DNA of 64,000 nucleotides from contig NC_060234.1 in the NCBI RefSeq assembly GCF_021155775.2, positions 41,847,026 through 41,911,025 of the forward strand, read 5' to 3'. Position numbers and translations under genes: made by a program. Position 1 is the first letter of the stretch. The number at the start of each line of letters is the position of its first letter. Below, piece after piece: positions 51,949 to 62,756 of this stretch. Source of the DNA: Neodiprion pinetum. Taxonomy: Eukaryota > Arthropoda > Insecta > Hymenoptera > Diprionidae. Under the pieces are notes generated by a model. That model searched no databases. It worked only from the letters and a program-made list of their open reading frames with translations, and was not told where the DNA came from.

Positions 51949-53754
51949 TCATTCGTCTGGATTTGGTCCTGCTTCTCCTGCCTGGCTCTCTTCTCGTTTC
52001 TCCGCGTCTTCTGGCTCATCATCTGCTATCTTTTCACCTTCTTCCGCTGCTTGAGTCTTCTCTTTCATTTCACTTTCTTCTGCATGGTCCTCTTCTTGAT
52101 CGTCGTCTACGATGATATCCTTATCAGGTTCAGCCTCCTGGTACTGCTGATACTCTGATATCAAATCTTGCACGTTTTTTAGAGCATTAGTGAAGTCATT
52201 CTCGTCCATACCCTCAGTAGTGTACCAGTGAAGGTAAGCCTTTCTTCTATACATCGCGTTGAATTGAGCAGTGATCCTTTTGAACAGTTCTTGCATGGAT
52301 GTGGTATTTGACACTGACGTGGCAGCGACTTTAAAACCCCGCGGTGAAATGTCACAGATTGCAGTTTTAATATTGTTCGGTATCCATTCGACAAAATACT
52401 TGCTGTTTTTATTCTGGACGTTGAGCATTTGCTCGTCGACGACCTGAAACATGGAATAGTCGGAATTTAAAGAATATTTTGGAGTGAAAAAATCTCCATA
52501 ACGAAGCGCCCTCTCATGACTCATAACCTTGGTGGACACGAGTCCTCTGAAAATGGCTGCCACGGTGAGAAAACGACCCTTGGTGGGGTCGCAGGCTGCC
52601 ATCATGCACTTGGCGTCGAACATTTGCTGGGTAAGCTCCGGAACGGACATAACGCGAAACGGTGCAGCGCTGCGGGAGGTCAAAGGGGCGAAGCCAGGTA
52701 CAAAGAAGTGGAGTCTCGGAAAAGGCACCATATTGATGGCGATTTTCCTCAAGTCAGCGTTCAGTTGGCCAGGAAACCTCAGGCACGTCGTGATACCCGC
52801 CATGCACGTCGACACGAGGTGATTCAAGTCGCTGTAGGTCGGTCCAGCGAGTTTCAACGAGTTGGAACAGATGTCGTAGAGGGCCTCGTTGTCCATACAG
52901 AATGTCTCGTCACTGTGTTCGATCAGGTTATGCATCGTTAGAGTCGCGTTGTACGGCTCAACGACTATGTCCGAGATTTTCAGGGACGGTATGATCGAGT
53001 AGGAGGTCATAACCCGATCCGGATATTCCTCGCGCATTTTCTTCATCAGTAAAGTCCCCATCCCTGAACCAGTGCCTCCCCCGATAGAGTGCAACAGCTG
53101 AAATCCTGTTCCAGTATTGATTTCACTATTGATCTATAATGATTCGCTTGTTAACTCATCATTGATAACCGCTGATTACCTTGAAGAAGATCGCAGCTTT
53201 CGGCTTCTCTACGAATAATGTCCAGGGCAGGATCCGCAAGCTCGGCTCCTTCCGTGAAGTGACCTTTGGCCCAGTTGTTTGCAGCACTAGCTTTTCCGGC
53301 CATGAAGTTGTCCGGCTTGAACAGCTTCCCGTAAGGTCCAGATTTTACTGAGCTCAGCGAAGTAGGATCTAAATCAGCCAGTATCACTCTCGGGACAAAT
53401 CGCTCACCTGGCGAATGGAGAGATGATGTATGAGGAGAAAGAGAAACAGTTTTTTGAAAAAGTCAAATTATGGCTGGTTCAATATGGGGACAACGGATTC
53501 GTTTACCTTGTGCTTCGGTAAAGAAGACGTTTATCCGTTCCTGCTGCAAGTCCGACTCACCATGGTATTTTCCTTCGGAATCAATGCCATGTTCGTCAGC
53601 AATGACTTCCCAAAACTTGGAAGGAAATTTACCAAGGTCAAGTGGTGGATGATTTTCGTTTGCCGCATGATTGCTTCATAGCTTCAACCGATCTTACCTT
53701 GGTACCTATTTGATTGCCGCATTGCCCAACTTGTATCTGCACGATCTCCCGCAT
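51949..53754 (-). CDS. Divergent long-tailed beta-tubulin
   Basis: Five exons on the minus strand: 53754-53698, 53615-53507, 53407-53180, 53105-52528 and 52443-51949, giving 488 residues (usual 445-455). It starts MREIVQIQVGQCGNQIG and keeps GGGTGSGMG, TTCLRFPGQLNADLRK and KNSKYFVEWIPNN, so it is a beta-tubulin with an intact frame and splice sites. It differs from its neighbours throughout. The T3 nucleotide loop reads GKASAANN instead of GQSGAGNN, with two glycines lost, and resembles the alpha-tubulin loop. FRGRMSMKEVDEQ becomes FRGLVSTKVVDEQ. The C-terminal tail is about 60 residues of mixed Glu/Asp/Lys ending GPNPDE and lacks the axonemal EGEF-type motif. Introns 1 and 2 match beta3 positions; three exons' worth of extra introns are private. 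A rapidly evolving, perhaps germline-restricted isotype is inferred. Confidence 0.88.
52444..52527 (-). other. 84-base stop-free intron in the divergent tubulin
   Basis: Bounded by AAG/GTTATG and TTTCAG/GTCGTC, this intron restores ...STK-VVDEQ when removed. It is 28 codons long, phase 0 and without a stop, so unspliced mRNA would encode a 28-residue insert just before helix H10. The family alignment strongly favours splicing. Confidence 0.75.
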
Positions 53755-55199
53755 TGCGTTATTTCACTCGGAGAATTTTGTTTGCCAAATAAGAACGAGG
53801 TTAAATTTTGTGTCAAAAGGTGATGAGGCCGCGACGTTTAATAATTGCGAAGTTTATTGGAAAATTAAACAAAGGATTGTCATTTTCTCACGGCAAGCTG
53901 AAGCTTACGGAAAGTTGTACGAGCAGAATAGACTGTCGATAAGTCTCTTTCTAAATGAACGCTTTTAAGCAAATACTTTAACGACAAATTGAGATTTATT
54001 AAGAAAAAAAGAGATTGAAAAGTGGTCATTAAAAAAAACGCATTGAAAACCATTAAAAGAAACTGCAGCATACGGGTTTGCAGTGTACTTAGAGCCAATT
54101 TGTTTTCTACTACAACATACAGAAGCTTTTTCATTATATTGTTATTTCTCTTCTGTGTTACTAAATGACAATTAAAAATTGGAGTATATTCGAAATTTTT
54201 CGTATATTCTGATAAGAATACTGTTTGATAACTTTACAGTTGTATGTTTCTTTAATGTAATTAAACTAATAAATTCGGTATGTATAAACTATTACGCTAT
54301 CGAATTCACTCCCGTCTACAATGAATGAATGATCACCTAAGAGCATAATTCGGAAGGGAGAAGAAAATCTGTCGGTCGCTATTCCTAAAATTGTGACGTC
54401 ACCGAGCGACTGCTGAATGCTCGACGATATGATCAACCACTTGTTATAAAACCGCCACGGCGGAGCGACGAGTGGCAAACGCAAACGCCCTCTACTGTTT
54501 TTCATATCTTTTGTAAATTTTCGAGTGCTGAAATGGTGGAAAAAAGCTATTGCAAATCGATTCTGAGACAAGATTTTCGTGTTGGAAAATTGAAACGTAA
54601 AGTACTGTTGAGTTATTGTCAATTTTTTAGTCAATTAGTACCTAAAATTGATTGTCTGATAGGCTGCACATGGATGTCGGATTGATAACAGTTTTTTGAG
54701 TCATTAATACCTTCAGGTCACCGACCTTTATCGTTGCGACTAAATATCGACTCTCATAAAAATTTCTTGCGTCACATAAGAGGTACACTCGGAAATCTGG
54801 CCTAAAATGGTCGGTGGCTCATATTGTCATAATTTATCAAATGGTGTTGTTCGTAAAATTACTTTTCCGCAATTGCGTCGTGATTTAACAAGTACGATAT
54901 AAACGTAATTGGTCAGTCGCCATAAACAGTGTTGCTTCACGTGGTAATTAATTTACAGGTATATGAATCAACTTTTTATTAAAAAAAAATGTAAATGTAC
55001 GAATAAAAACATTTTGAATTCACTACAATTATAGGTTATATGTTCAAAAAATTGAAAATACACGTACATAAGCATAGTAAAGTTCTGGTAAAAAGTGAAA
55101 ATGGTAACGAAATAAAGACATGTCGAAATATAAAATTGATCTCAAAAAGGTGTTGGACGAGGTGGCGTTCGAATTCCGCGGTTTGTGCTAGGGCGGTTC
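53755..55199. other. Intergenic between the two minus-strand tubulins
   Basis: Upstream region of the divergent tubulin and 3' trailer of the next gene. A perfect TGACGTCA lies near 54395, next to a GC-richer patch (aaccgccacggcggagcg) around 54450-54470. The rest is AT-rich and shows no gene. Confidence 0.45.
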
Positions 55200-56800
55200 C
55201 TACTTTTCCTCGCTCTCCTCTTCCTCGTCAAATTCACCGTCTTCTTCGATCGTTGCCTCCTGATATTGCTGGTATTCCGAGACCAAGTCATTCATGTTGG
55301 ATTCAGCCTCCGTGAACTCCATCTCGTCCATCCCCTCGCCGGTATACCAGTGTAGAAAAGCTTTCCTCCGGAACATGGCTGTGAACTGTTCAGAAATGCG
55401 TTTAAAAAGTTCCTGAATAGCGGTCGAGTTCCCGATGAAAGTTGCGGCCATCTTAAGACCGCGAGGTGGAATATCGCAGACAGCAGTCTTCACATTGTTG
55501 GGAATCCATTCCACAAAGTACGCGCTGTTCTTGTTCTGGATGTTCAGCATTTGCTCGTCGACTTCCTTCATCGACATCCTGCCGCGAAAAACCGCAGCAA
55601 CAGTCAAATAACGACCATGTCTGGGATCGCATGCGGCCATCATATTCTTAGCGTCAAACATCTGCTGGGTCAGTTCCGGAACCGACAAAGCTCGGTACTG
55701 CTGACTACCGCGCGATGTAAGCGGCGCAAATCCTGGCATGAAGAAATGGAGCCTTGGAAACGGTACCATGTTCACGGCAAGCTTCCGTAGATCAGCGTTG
55801 AGCTGTCCGGGAAATCTGAGGCACGTCGTTACGCCGGACATTGTTGCAGACACGAGGTGGTTCAGGTCACCGTAAGTCGGAGTGGTGAGCTTCAGGGTTC
55901 GGAAGCAGATATCGTAAAGGGCCTCGTTATCGATACAGTAAGTCTGGTCAGTGTTTTCGACCAGCTGATGAACGGATAGAGTCGCATTGTAGGGCTCAAC
56001 GACGGTGTCGGACACCTTGGGCGACGGGACCACGGAGAATGTCGTCATTATCCTGTCAGGATACTCCTCACGGATCTTGGATATCAGCAGCGTTCCCATA
56101 CCGGATCCGGTACCGCCACCGAGCGAATGGGTTAGCTGGAAGCCCTGAAGACAGTCGCAGTTCTCGGCCTCCTTTCTCACCACGTCCAAGACCGAGTCGA
56201 CCAGCTCTGCACCCTCGGTATAGTGCCCTTTCGCCCAGTTGTTTCCAGCGCCGCTTTGGCCGAAGACAAAATTGTCTGGACGAAACATCTGCCCAAAAGG
56301 ACCTGACCGCACTGAATCCATTGTTCCCGGCTCCAAGTCTACCAGGATTGCTCTGGGTACGTATTTCGGTCCCGTTGCTTCGTTATAGTAGACGTTGATC
56401 CTTTCCAGCTGAAGATCAGAGTCTCCATGGTACTCGCCTGTCGGGTCGATGCCGTGCTCGTCTGAGATCACCTCCCAAAACTGCAATATGCGAAGATTTT
56501 AGTAATGTTGTTCCTTAGAATTCCAAAAGGCTTGAAAGTTGATACGTAAGGTATTACGTACATATGTACTTTGAAAAGGGATAACAGGGTATTTACTCGC
56601 AGGGCTAAACTGTCACTAATTTAAATATGTGCTTCACATTCATGAGAAATTAGTTAACGTTCAGCGAAGGTCGATGGTCCGTTGGTTATCTTAATGACAG
56701 TGTACGGACCCTCTGACCCTATATGACCCTACATGAAACTGACCTTCGCGCCAATCTGGTTACCACACTGGCCCGCCTGGATATGGACAATTTCACGCAT
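55200..56800 (-). CDS. Beta-tubulin, conventional with axonemal-type tail
   Basis: Two exons on the minus strand, 56800-56744 (19 codons) and 56480-55200, giving 445 residues. All beta-tubulin signatures are intact (MREI, GAGNNWAKGHYTEG, GGGTGSG, QLNADLRK). Residues LTTPTYGDLNHLVSATMSGVTT resemble vertebrate TUBB4B. The tail reads EATIEEDGEFDEEEESEEK, with a GEF followed by acids close to the EGEFxxx motif required for motile axonemes in beta-tubulins. This suggests a ciliary or sperm-tail isotype such as the fly testis beta2, though expression cannot be read from sequence. Gene structure matches beta1 (one intron after codon 19) rather than its divergent neighbour. Short 263-base intron. Confidence 0.95.
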
Positions 56801-57469
56801 CGTAGAACCGTTGATGCTTCAAGAGGAGATGGCTGGCTGTATTTCTGACGAATGCTTCGAAAAACGAGAATTTTTTTAAAGAGACGGTGATCGAGGGCGA
56901 GATAAGATGGTCTGTCGTGTAAATTACCAGATCTACAAAACAAACAAAAACAATGCTCTTCTTCTCCTTGACAACGGTTCCTCGATCCAACCTCCCGAAT
57001 CGGGCTATTCCACAATACATTTGCTCTCTAAAAATGAAATCCACTTCAAGACAACGCATCGAGTACTTCATTGATCCTTTCTGCTCGACTGAGGCTGAAA
57101 TTTGATGAAAATCATTTTTTTTTTTTTTCTTTGGACCATCGAACCAGTATTCCAACTCCAATTTTCCGAGTGAATTCAAATGTCAGGAGATTGGAACTGG
57201 GAAAGGCTTTGGATTGAGCGCAGATTATACGTAATTCACATACTTACTTATCGACATGACAGAAGTGTTTCTTAGAAACGAAAGACGATATATTAAATGG
57301 AAAAATAAATACAATGTGTGCCTACAGCGATATAATACAAAGTCGTTACAAGTTATCTGTCGGGAAACCGGGTCATTTTTTTGACCACTTTCTTCATTCC
57401 GGTGAGTTGAATCTCGAAGTGCAAGCTGCTGGGTCCTTAGCACAGGAATTCTGCGCGAGAACCTAGTGC
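56801..57469. other. Intergenic upstream of the axonemal-type tubulin
   Basis: About 670 bases between the tubulin start (transcribed leftward) and the stop of the leftward SLC22 gene. It holds a poly(T) run near 57116-57129 and no recognised gene. It must contain the tubulin promoter; no TATA box was recognised. Confidence 0.5.
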
Positions 57470-59516
57470 TCAGACCTTTTCGTCGCCCCAGGTTAAGTCT
57501 GTTCCAGATTCTCGAGATTCCGCATTCTCCAGATTGCCCTCGGGAAGTGGTAGAGTGATCCTGGCAGCATCGGGAATATCCTGAACGTCGCCTGTCGTCT
57601 GACTGCCCGGTCGGCCGTTCACCAAGTACCTCACTGGCACTTCCGTTGTTTTGTCGGTTTCGGTTTTTTTTCTAAAATTTGAAAGTCACTATGTAACTCA
57701 TCGAAAAGAGCAGGACCAATAGAAACGGATTTCGAGCTTACGATGCACTCGTCGGGCAAGACCAGAGCTTGAAATCTGCGCCAAATAGCTCGCCCTCTTC
57801 GATCGTTTGCGGTAAATGAATGTTGAGGGTCTCTGGGAGGAAAACTGAGGTCAGAGCTCCGGCGACACTCAAAGAGCCCATCACTATCAGCGGTAGCACC
57901 CTTGAGTAGACCGCCAAGTGTACTATGTAAGGAAAAGTTAGCAGGCCGATCCCGGCGATGAACGATGCGATTCCCATTGCCTGCGATCTCAGTACCGTTG
58001 GTAAAAGCTCCCCCACGAATACGTAGAAGACTGCGAAGGACGCGGCTATTCCAAATTTTCCGACCATCGCCAAAGACACGGTTACCCAGACTGCGTCTGA
58101 GAATAATTTGGTAAAGTTTGACATTTCCAGTCACTCTGTTCGTCGAGAAATTTTAAAGTTCCTTACCTTCCGGGACGAACATGCAGGACACACATGCGAC
58201 GCCTCCGAGTAGCATCGTCAAGCAGAGAACCCAGCGTCTGCCTAACCTGTCCATTGCGTACCAGGTAATGACGTATGATGGTATCTCGACAATGCCTCCT
58301 GAGGAAATTAATTCACAATATTTATTCAAGTACACCCAAACAAGTTCATTCAATCCTCGTATAGGATATTCGCTTGGTAAACCCAAGTCTATTTAAAATA
58401 AACCTGACCTACCGATAAAAAAGGCCAAATAGTCAGATACCCCTAGGTTGGTAGTGTTGTACGAGAGGCCGTTGTAGACGACGGCGTTCGCCACCCAGTC
58501 GAAAGCGAGGATGAAGAACTTTTTTCTTATGTTTGGATTTCTGATCAAATCCATCGGAGTCGCGGAAGGTGGCGGTGGTCTGTTTTCCGCACCGCCGAAG
58601 TTCCTTCCGTTGCAGGATATACCCTGCTTTTTCAATATATCCATCTGGAACACATTGAAATTTATGAGATTAAAATCAGCACGAATTGTCTTCATATCCC
58701 GAGCACGGTAAGGTTTTCGTCGACTCTCACCTCCATCTTTCTCAGGAAATTTGACGGGACTGTCTTTCCGTTGACCTTGGCCATCCGTTGAACTATTACC
58801 TCTGCTTCATCGATACGATTTTTGCTCAGCAGCCAGCGCGGGGACTCTGGGATTATCCAGTAGTAGCTGAAGAGGAGGACGAAGGGAACCGAAGTGGCCA
58901 GAGACAAGGCGTACCAATGCCTCAGGAGGTAACCCTAGAGAATACTCGGAAGTTTACTAATTCAATCAATTGAACCCCATATCTAATTCCAGTATTCCTT
59001 TTTCAGAGTATTAACTATTGACCAATCGATAAGAAAGGTATTCATACTCACAAGCAAGGCCAGCAAAGACATCGCCGTTGCGAAGAACATGCAGATTACC
59101 ATCCCAGCAAAGGTTCTGTATCTTGGTCCCATTAATTCAAGGGCTGAAATCGAAATTTATCGTTTTTTAAAAATTGCACATTTTCTATCTTGAGAAAAAA
59201 AACTCATGACATGGATAAAAAGATCGCAGAATTAAAATAATCAACAGAATAACGTACCTAGAATAAATGGTATTTGGTAAATAGCTGGAAAAAAGAGGCC
59301 ATTGACGGTTCTCAAGGCTGTGTAAATGACGTAGTTAGGGCTGAAGCTCGTTGCGATGGATATTATCACCTCGAGAAAAAGTATGGCAAAGAAGGCTGTT
59401 CGTCGACCCCACTTGTCCGCGATCCATCCAAAAACGACATTCCCAAATAGGCTTCCAACGTAGAAAAACGTTGTGGACGTTGAGGGCCACCAGCCGTTGT
59501 CGCATACCAGGTCTAG
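57470..59516 (-). CDS. SLC22-type organic cation/carnitine transporter (5' part missing)
   Basis: Seven minus-strand exons with consistent phase: 59516-59258, 59143-59052, 58934-58731, 58644-58413, 58298-58167, 58096-57742 and 57671-57470, giving 491 residues to the stop. This is a major-facilitator membrane transporter. Seen in order: LDLVCDN (end of the big first loop of SLC22 proteins), the TM2-TM3 signature GWIADKWGRR, PESPRWLL after TM6, the TM8-TM9 signature YAMDRLGRR, several hydrophobic segments, PETLN after TM12, and a hydrophilic C-tail of about 75 residues. TM1 and the first extracellular loop, normally about 100 residues, must lie further right. I found no convincing exon for them up to 64000, so the first exon is probably distant. 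Substrate is unknown; organic cation or carnitine-like transport is the family default. Confidence 0.85.
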
Positions 59517-61193
59517 CTATGTGAACATATACGGTATATTCGATAAAAAAATTTCAACCAAATCAAACATGGAATCTGCACCCTATACAAGATTCATTCT
59601 TACTCATCTCGGAGAGAAACCGCGACGTGACACAACAATTGCCACCGGAGGTAAGTAGCTCCTAATTGTTGCTATAGAGAAATGCATCACGTTTCTCAGT
59701 ACACCTACGCTGCTTTAATTTATTTTTCACCACACTTCCTGTTCAGACCTTTAAGCAGCTGGGATTCACCGACGACTACCAAGTAGCTGACTCAACTTTC
59801 GCAAGACCACAGTAACCTTTTGTCATTTTATCCTGAACCCTATTAGCCAGAAATTCTGTGTATTCGGTATTGCGCAGTGTAAAAAGAACGGATAGATAGA
59901 AAAATGTGATGGAAATTATCTTCATATTCTATTATCTCAGGTCAACATAAGTAATTAGAAACGTCAGCCTGACAATGATTTTTACCTAAAAGGGGTGAAA
60001 AGTACTATATTTTGGTTAAGTCGCACTATAAATCAGGATTGAGTGCCTACACAACCATGCGTCGTCATTTTCTTCTCTCACGATCAGTGTGAGCAAACAA
60101 CACTGCTAGAGCTTCTAATTGTTGTATTGCATGTACACGGTGACCGTGTATATCATTAAGGTATAGGTAGCTGGTAGATCTAAAGTTTGGCAGGAACTGA
60201 CGATGATTGCGGTGTATGTCCGGAGGATATCGTCGGAGGAGAGATTGAGGGTCAGGCGTGCGTGAACGCGTGGTTCCAGCCTCCCACACACCAGTTGGTT
60301 GTGATCTCTGCTCGGGCGGAGCAAAGTTGAACGTATGTAAAGCGTTCTCAGCGTGTTTTAACCTCCACATTATAGACACGTGTATGTACAATGTACACGT
60401 ACACCTATTACCCTACGTCATACGTGAATCATTACGGATATAGTAAGGTATACTTATGGTAGGCACACACAGCATCGGGCTGCGACAACAAACGATAATA
60501 GCTATGAACGGATTAATCTCCAAATTTTCAAACATATGTATCGGTTTTGTTTTTTGTTCTGATCATAAAACACCCCTCGACCGGGATTTGTCGATTTTTT
60601 GCCTGAGAACCATTGGATTAAACGAAAATGAAATTGATTTATGATAGTTGTGAGGCTATTTATAGAGGCGGTGAGAAATTATTGACGACTTTGAAACGAT
60701 TTTTTGCAACGATTTGTAACAGTGGCCAATTCTGTATTCAGTTTTTAATAAACTCATCGAATTGCGCGGAGGCTATTATCCGAATTACTTGGAGCCTTTT
60801 GTCAACAGTTACAATCATTATTCATTGGTAACCAGACAAGTTATATCGGTTAATTGCTTTATACCATCAATCAAAATCCTTAAGATTATTCCATGCGCCT
60901 CATACTAGGTGAGTCGAATATTACCCCAACTTTTCTAATTTCTTTCGAGAATATGAGCACAAGACATTCACCAAATTATAAGTGGTGTGACGAAACCACC
61001 AAATTTTCTCTTTTTCTGTCTTATTCTCAACCGAGGTTCTCAACACCTTAGCAGAAGGAGGATGAGTGAAAATCCTGATCGTCGACTTCGTCGTCAGGTC
61101 CAGAAGTCGATAAAGTCCGTGAGGCAGTAAGTTGCACGCGCGTCACGTACCTGGAAGTATCATTGTCGTCATCAGCGTCGTCGCAGCCGAGCT

Positions 61194-61201
<8 letters not shown>

Positions 61202-61228
<27 letters not shown>
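61202..61228. repeat. (CGT)n microsatellite
   Basis: About nine trinucleotide units followed by GTTGAC/GTTGAC. Confidence 0.9.
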
Positions 61229-61231
<3 letters not shown>

Positions 61232-61351
61232 TGACGTTGACGTTAGCTTGTGTGGGTGGCTCCCACAGGGAGAGGTGTCCATCACCCTCGGCTGACAGGA
61301 GGAGCGTGCTCCCCCGTGGCTGCTTGGTCTATTAAGCTGCGCGCTACTCGT

Positions 61352-61406
61352 ACGTCCATCCGTCCGTCCGTCCGTCCGTCCATCCATCCATCCATTCATC
61401 CGTCCG
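61352..61406. repeat. (CGTC)n/(CATC)n tetranucleotide repeat
   Basis: CGTC units pass into CATC units and back over about 55 bases. Confidence 0.9.
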
Positions 61407-62617
61407 ACGGTCCACATGCGTTCATCCGTCGTTTGTGTCTCGCGATTTGAATCCGCCCTGGATTTACCATCGAATTTCCGTTTTCCTATGTTTCCACTTT
61501 TTGTCTTTCGTCATTTTCATTGCCTAGTTTCTATCTTTCGTTTCGACTTTGACTTTATGGCTCTTATACTTTTTTTTTTTTTTTACCAATATTAACTTTT
61601 CTTGGAATGATAAATTGTCTTGTACTCCTATGAATGATTTCAATATGGCTGCCAGTGAACGTAATGCAGATTTCGGGATAGACCTTTTACCAATACAAAC
61701 ATGGTAAACGAAATTGCTATACCTCTGGCGTTCCGACATGATGTGGACAACGATTTGTTACAGAGTCGTTTAAGTCTCACGGGTTTCGGAAGCGGTTTTA
61801 GTAGAGCTTATTTCATTTGATATCAAACATCCATGTGCTCAAATTTGACCACAAACTGGTGTCAAAAGTCTGTGTAATTTGAGGTGAACTGGAACATTGC
61901 TTTTTCAACAAAGCTAACTTCTCAGTGTTCTATTTGCATTAATTTCATGCCAGCCTTAGATGAAAAATATGCATGTGCCCTACACCCGCAGAGTATCGAC
62001 GTCGCAGAGTAGATGATCGTCAAGGATTTGTAAAATGTACTGGTCCAGGGACGAAAACAACGTCTTAAAACGCCTTGAATCAAAGAACGTGGGCTACGTT
62101 GCGTTGTCATACTTCCGGCGTTGAAATTTATTAGTCCCAGTTTTACGCCTTGTGGGGGGGCTCTTAGAATTGCTTTGAATGTCCAACTCATCGGTCGTTG
62201 TCTTCTGCCTCTGACGGTTCAGCACGTGGCTGATCGTCTAATTTTCTCCCCAGCTTAGAGCACATAACAGAAGAGGTGTGAGATCAGTGTCTGTTTTGCG
62301 CATTGTTTCCTTTCCCAAATTTCTTAATCTTCAACGATGTCACAGAAATCTTTGGATTCATCGAATCGCTTCTGACTCAATAAATTGTTTCACTTGGATA
62401 GCTCTGTACTATTGTGGGTTTTAATCAATGACGTTCATGTTCCCACTTTACAAAGTTTGGAACATTAAATTCAATTTTGTGAAATTCTTCATCAGAAATG
62501 TCGTCGAGTTTCTTGTCTAGTCTTTCGAGCAGTGTCCGGGGAAAATCTCTTGCCCGGGACTTGGGATCCACGAATGAGAAAAAGGAGAAGAGCGACTAGT
62601 GACCTTCCACTTGGCAG

Positions 62618-62756
62618 AGCAAATGTTTAAAAAATGGAAGAACGATCGAAAGGAACTTCCGACTAACGAACTGTTCTTTTTCATCTACACTTCCATGATG
62701 CGATACGCGTTACTGGAGGTCGTGGTCATCATGGGTGTATTTGCCTATGGCCCGAC
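62618..62756 (+). CDS. Probable internal exon of an unrecognised membrane protein
   Basis: The segment is framed by an acceptor (ccacttggcag) and a consensus donor (CCGAC/gtaagt). The open frame reads QMFKKWKNDRKELPTNEL then FFFIYTSMMRYALLEVVVIM: a basic, charged stretch followed by a hydrophobic segment able to span a membrane. Codon use and splice sites look real. I could not place the family, and no partner exons were found in the window. The gene would continue beyond 64000 or have long introns. Confidence 0.5.

Larger units (their letters stand above)
59517..62617. other. Mostly non-coding; 5' intron of SLC22 gene expected here
   Basis: No recognised exon. It carries the microsatellites at 61202-61228 and 61352-61406. 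A plus-strand ATG frame at 62498-62590 (MSSSFLSSLSSSVRGK..., about 31 residues) just before the exon at 62618 could be part of that gene, but it ends in a stop 25 bases before the acceptor. Confidence 0.4.
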
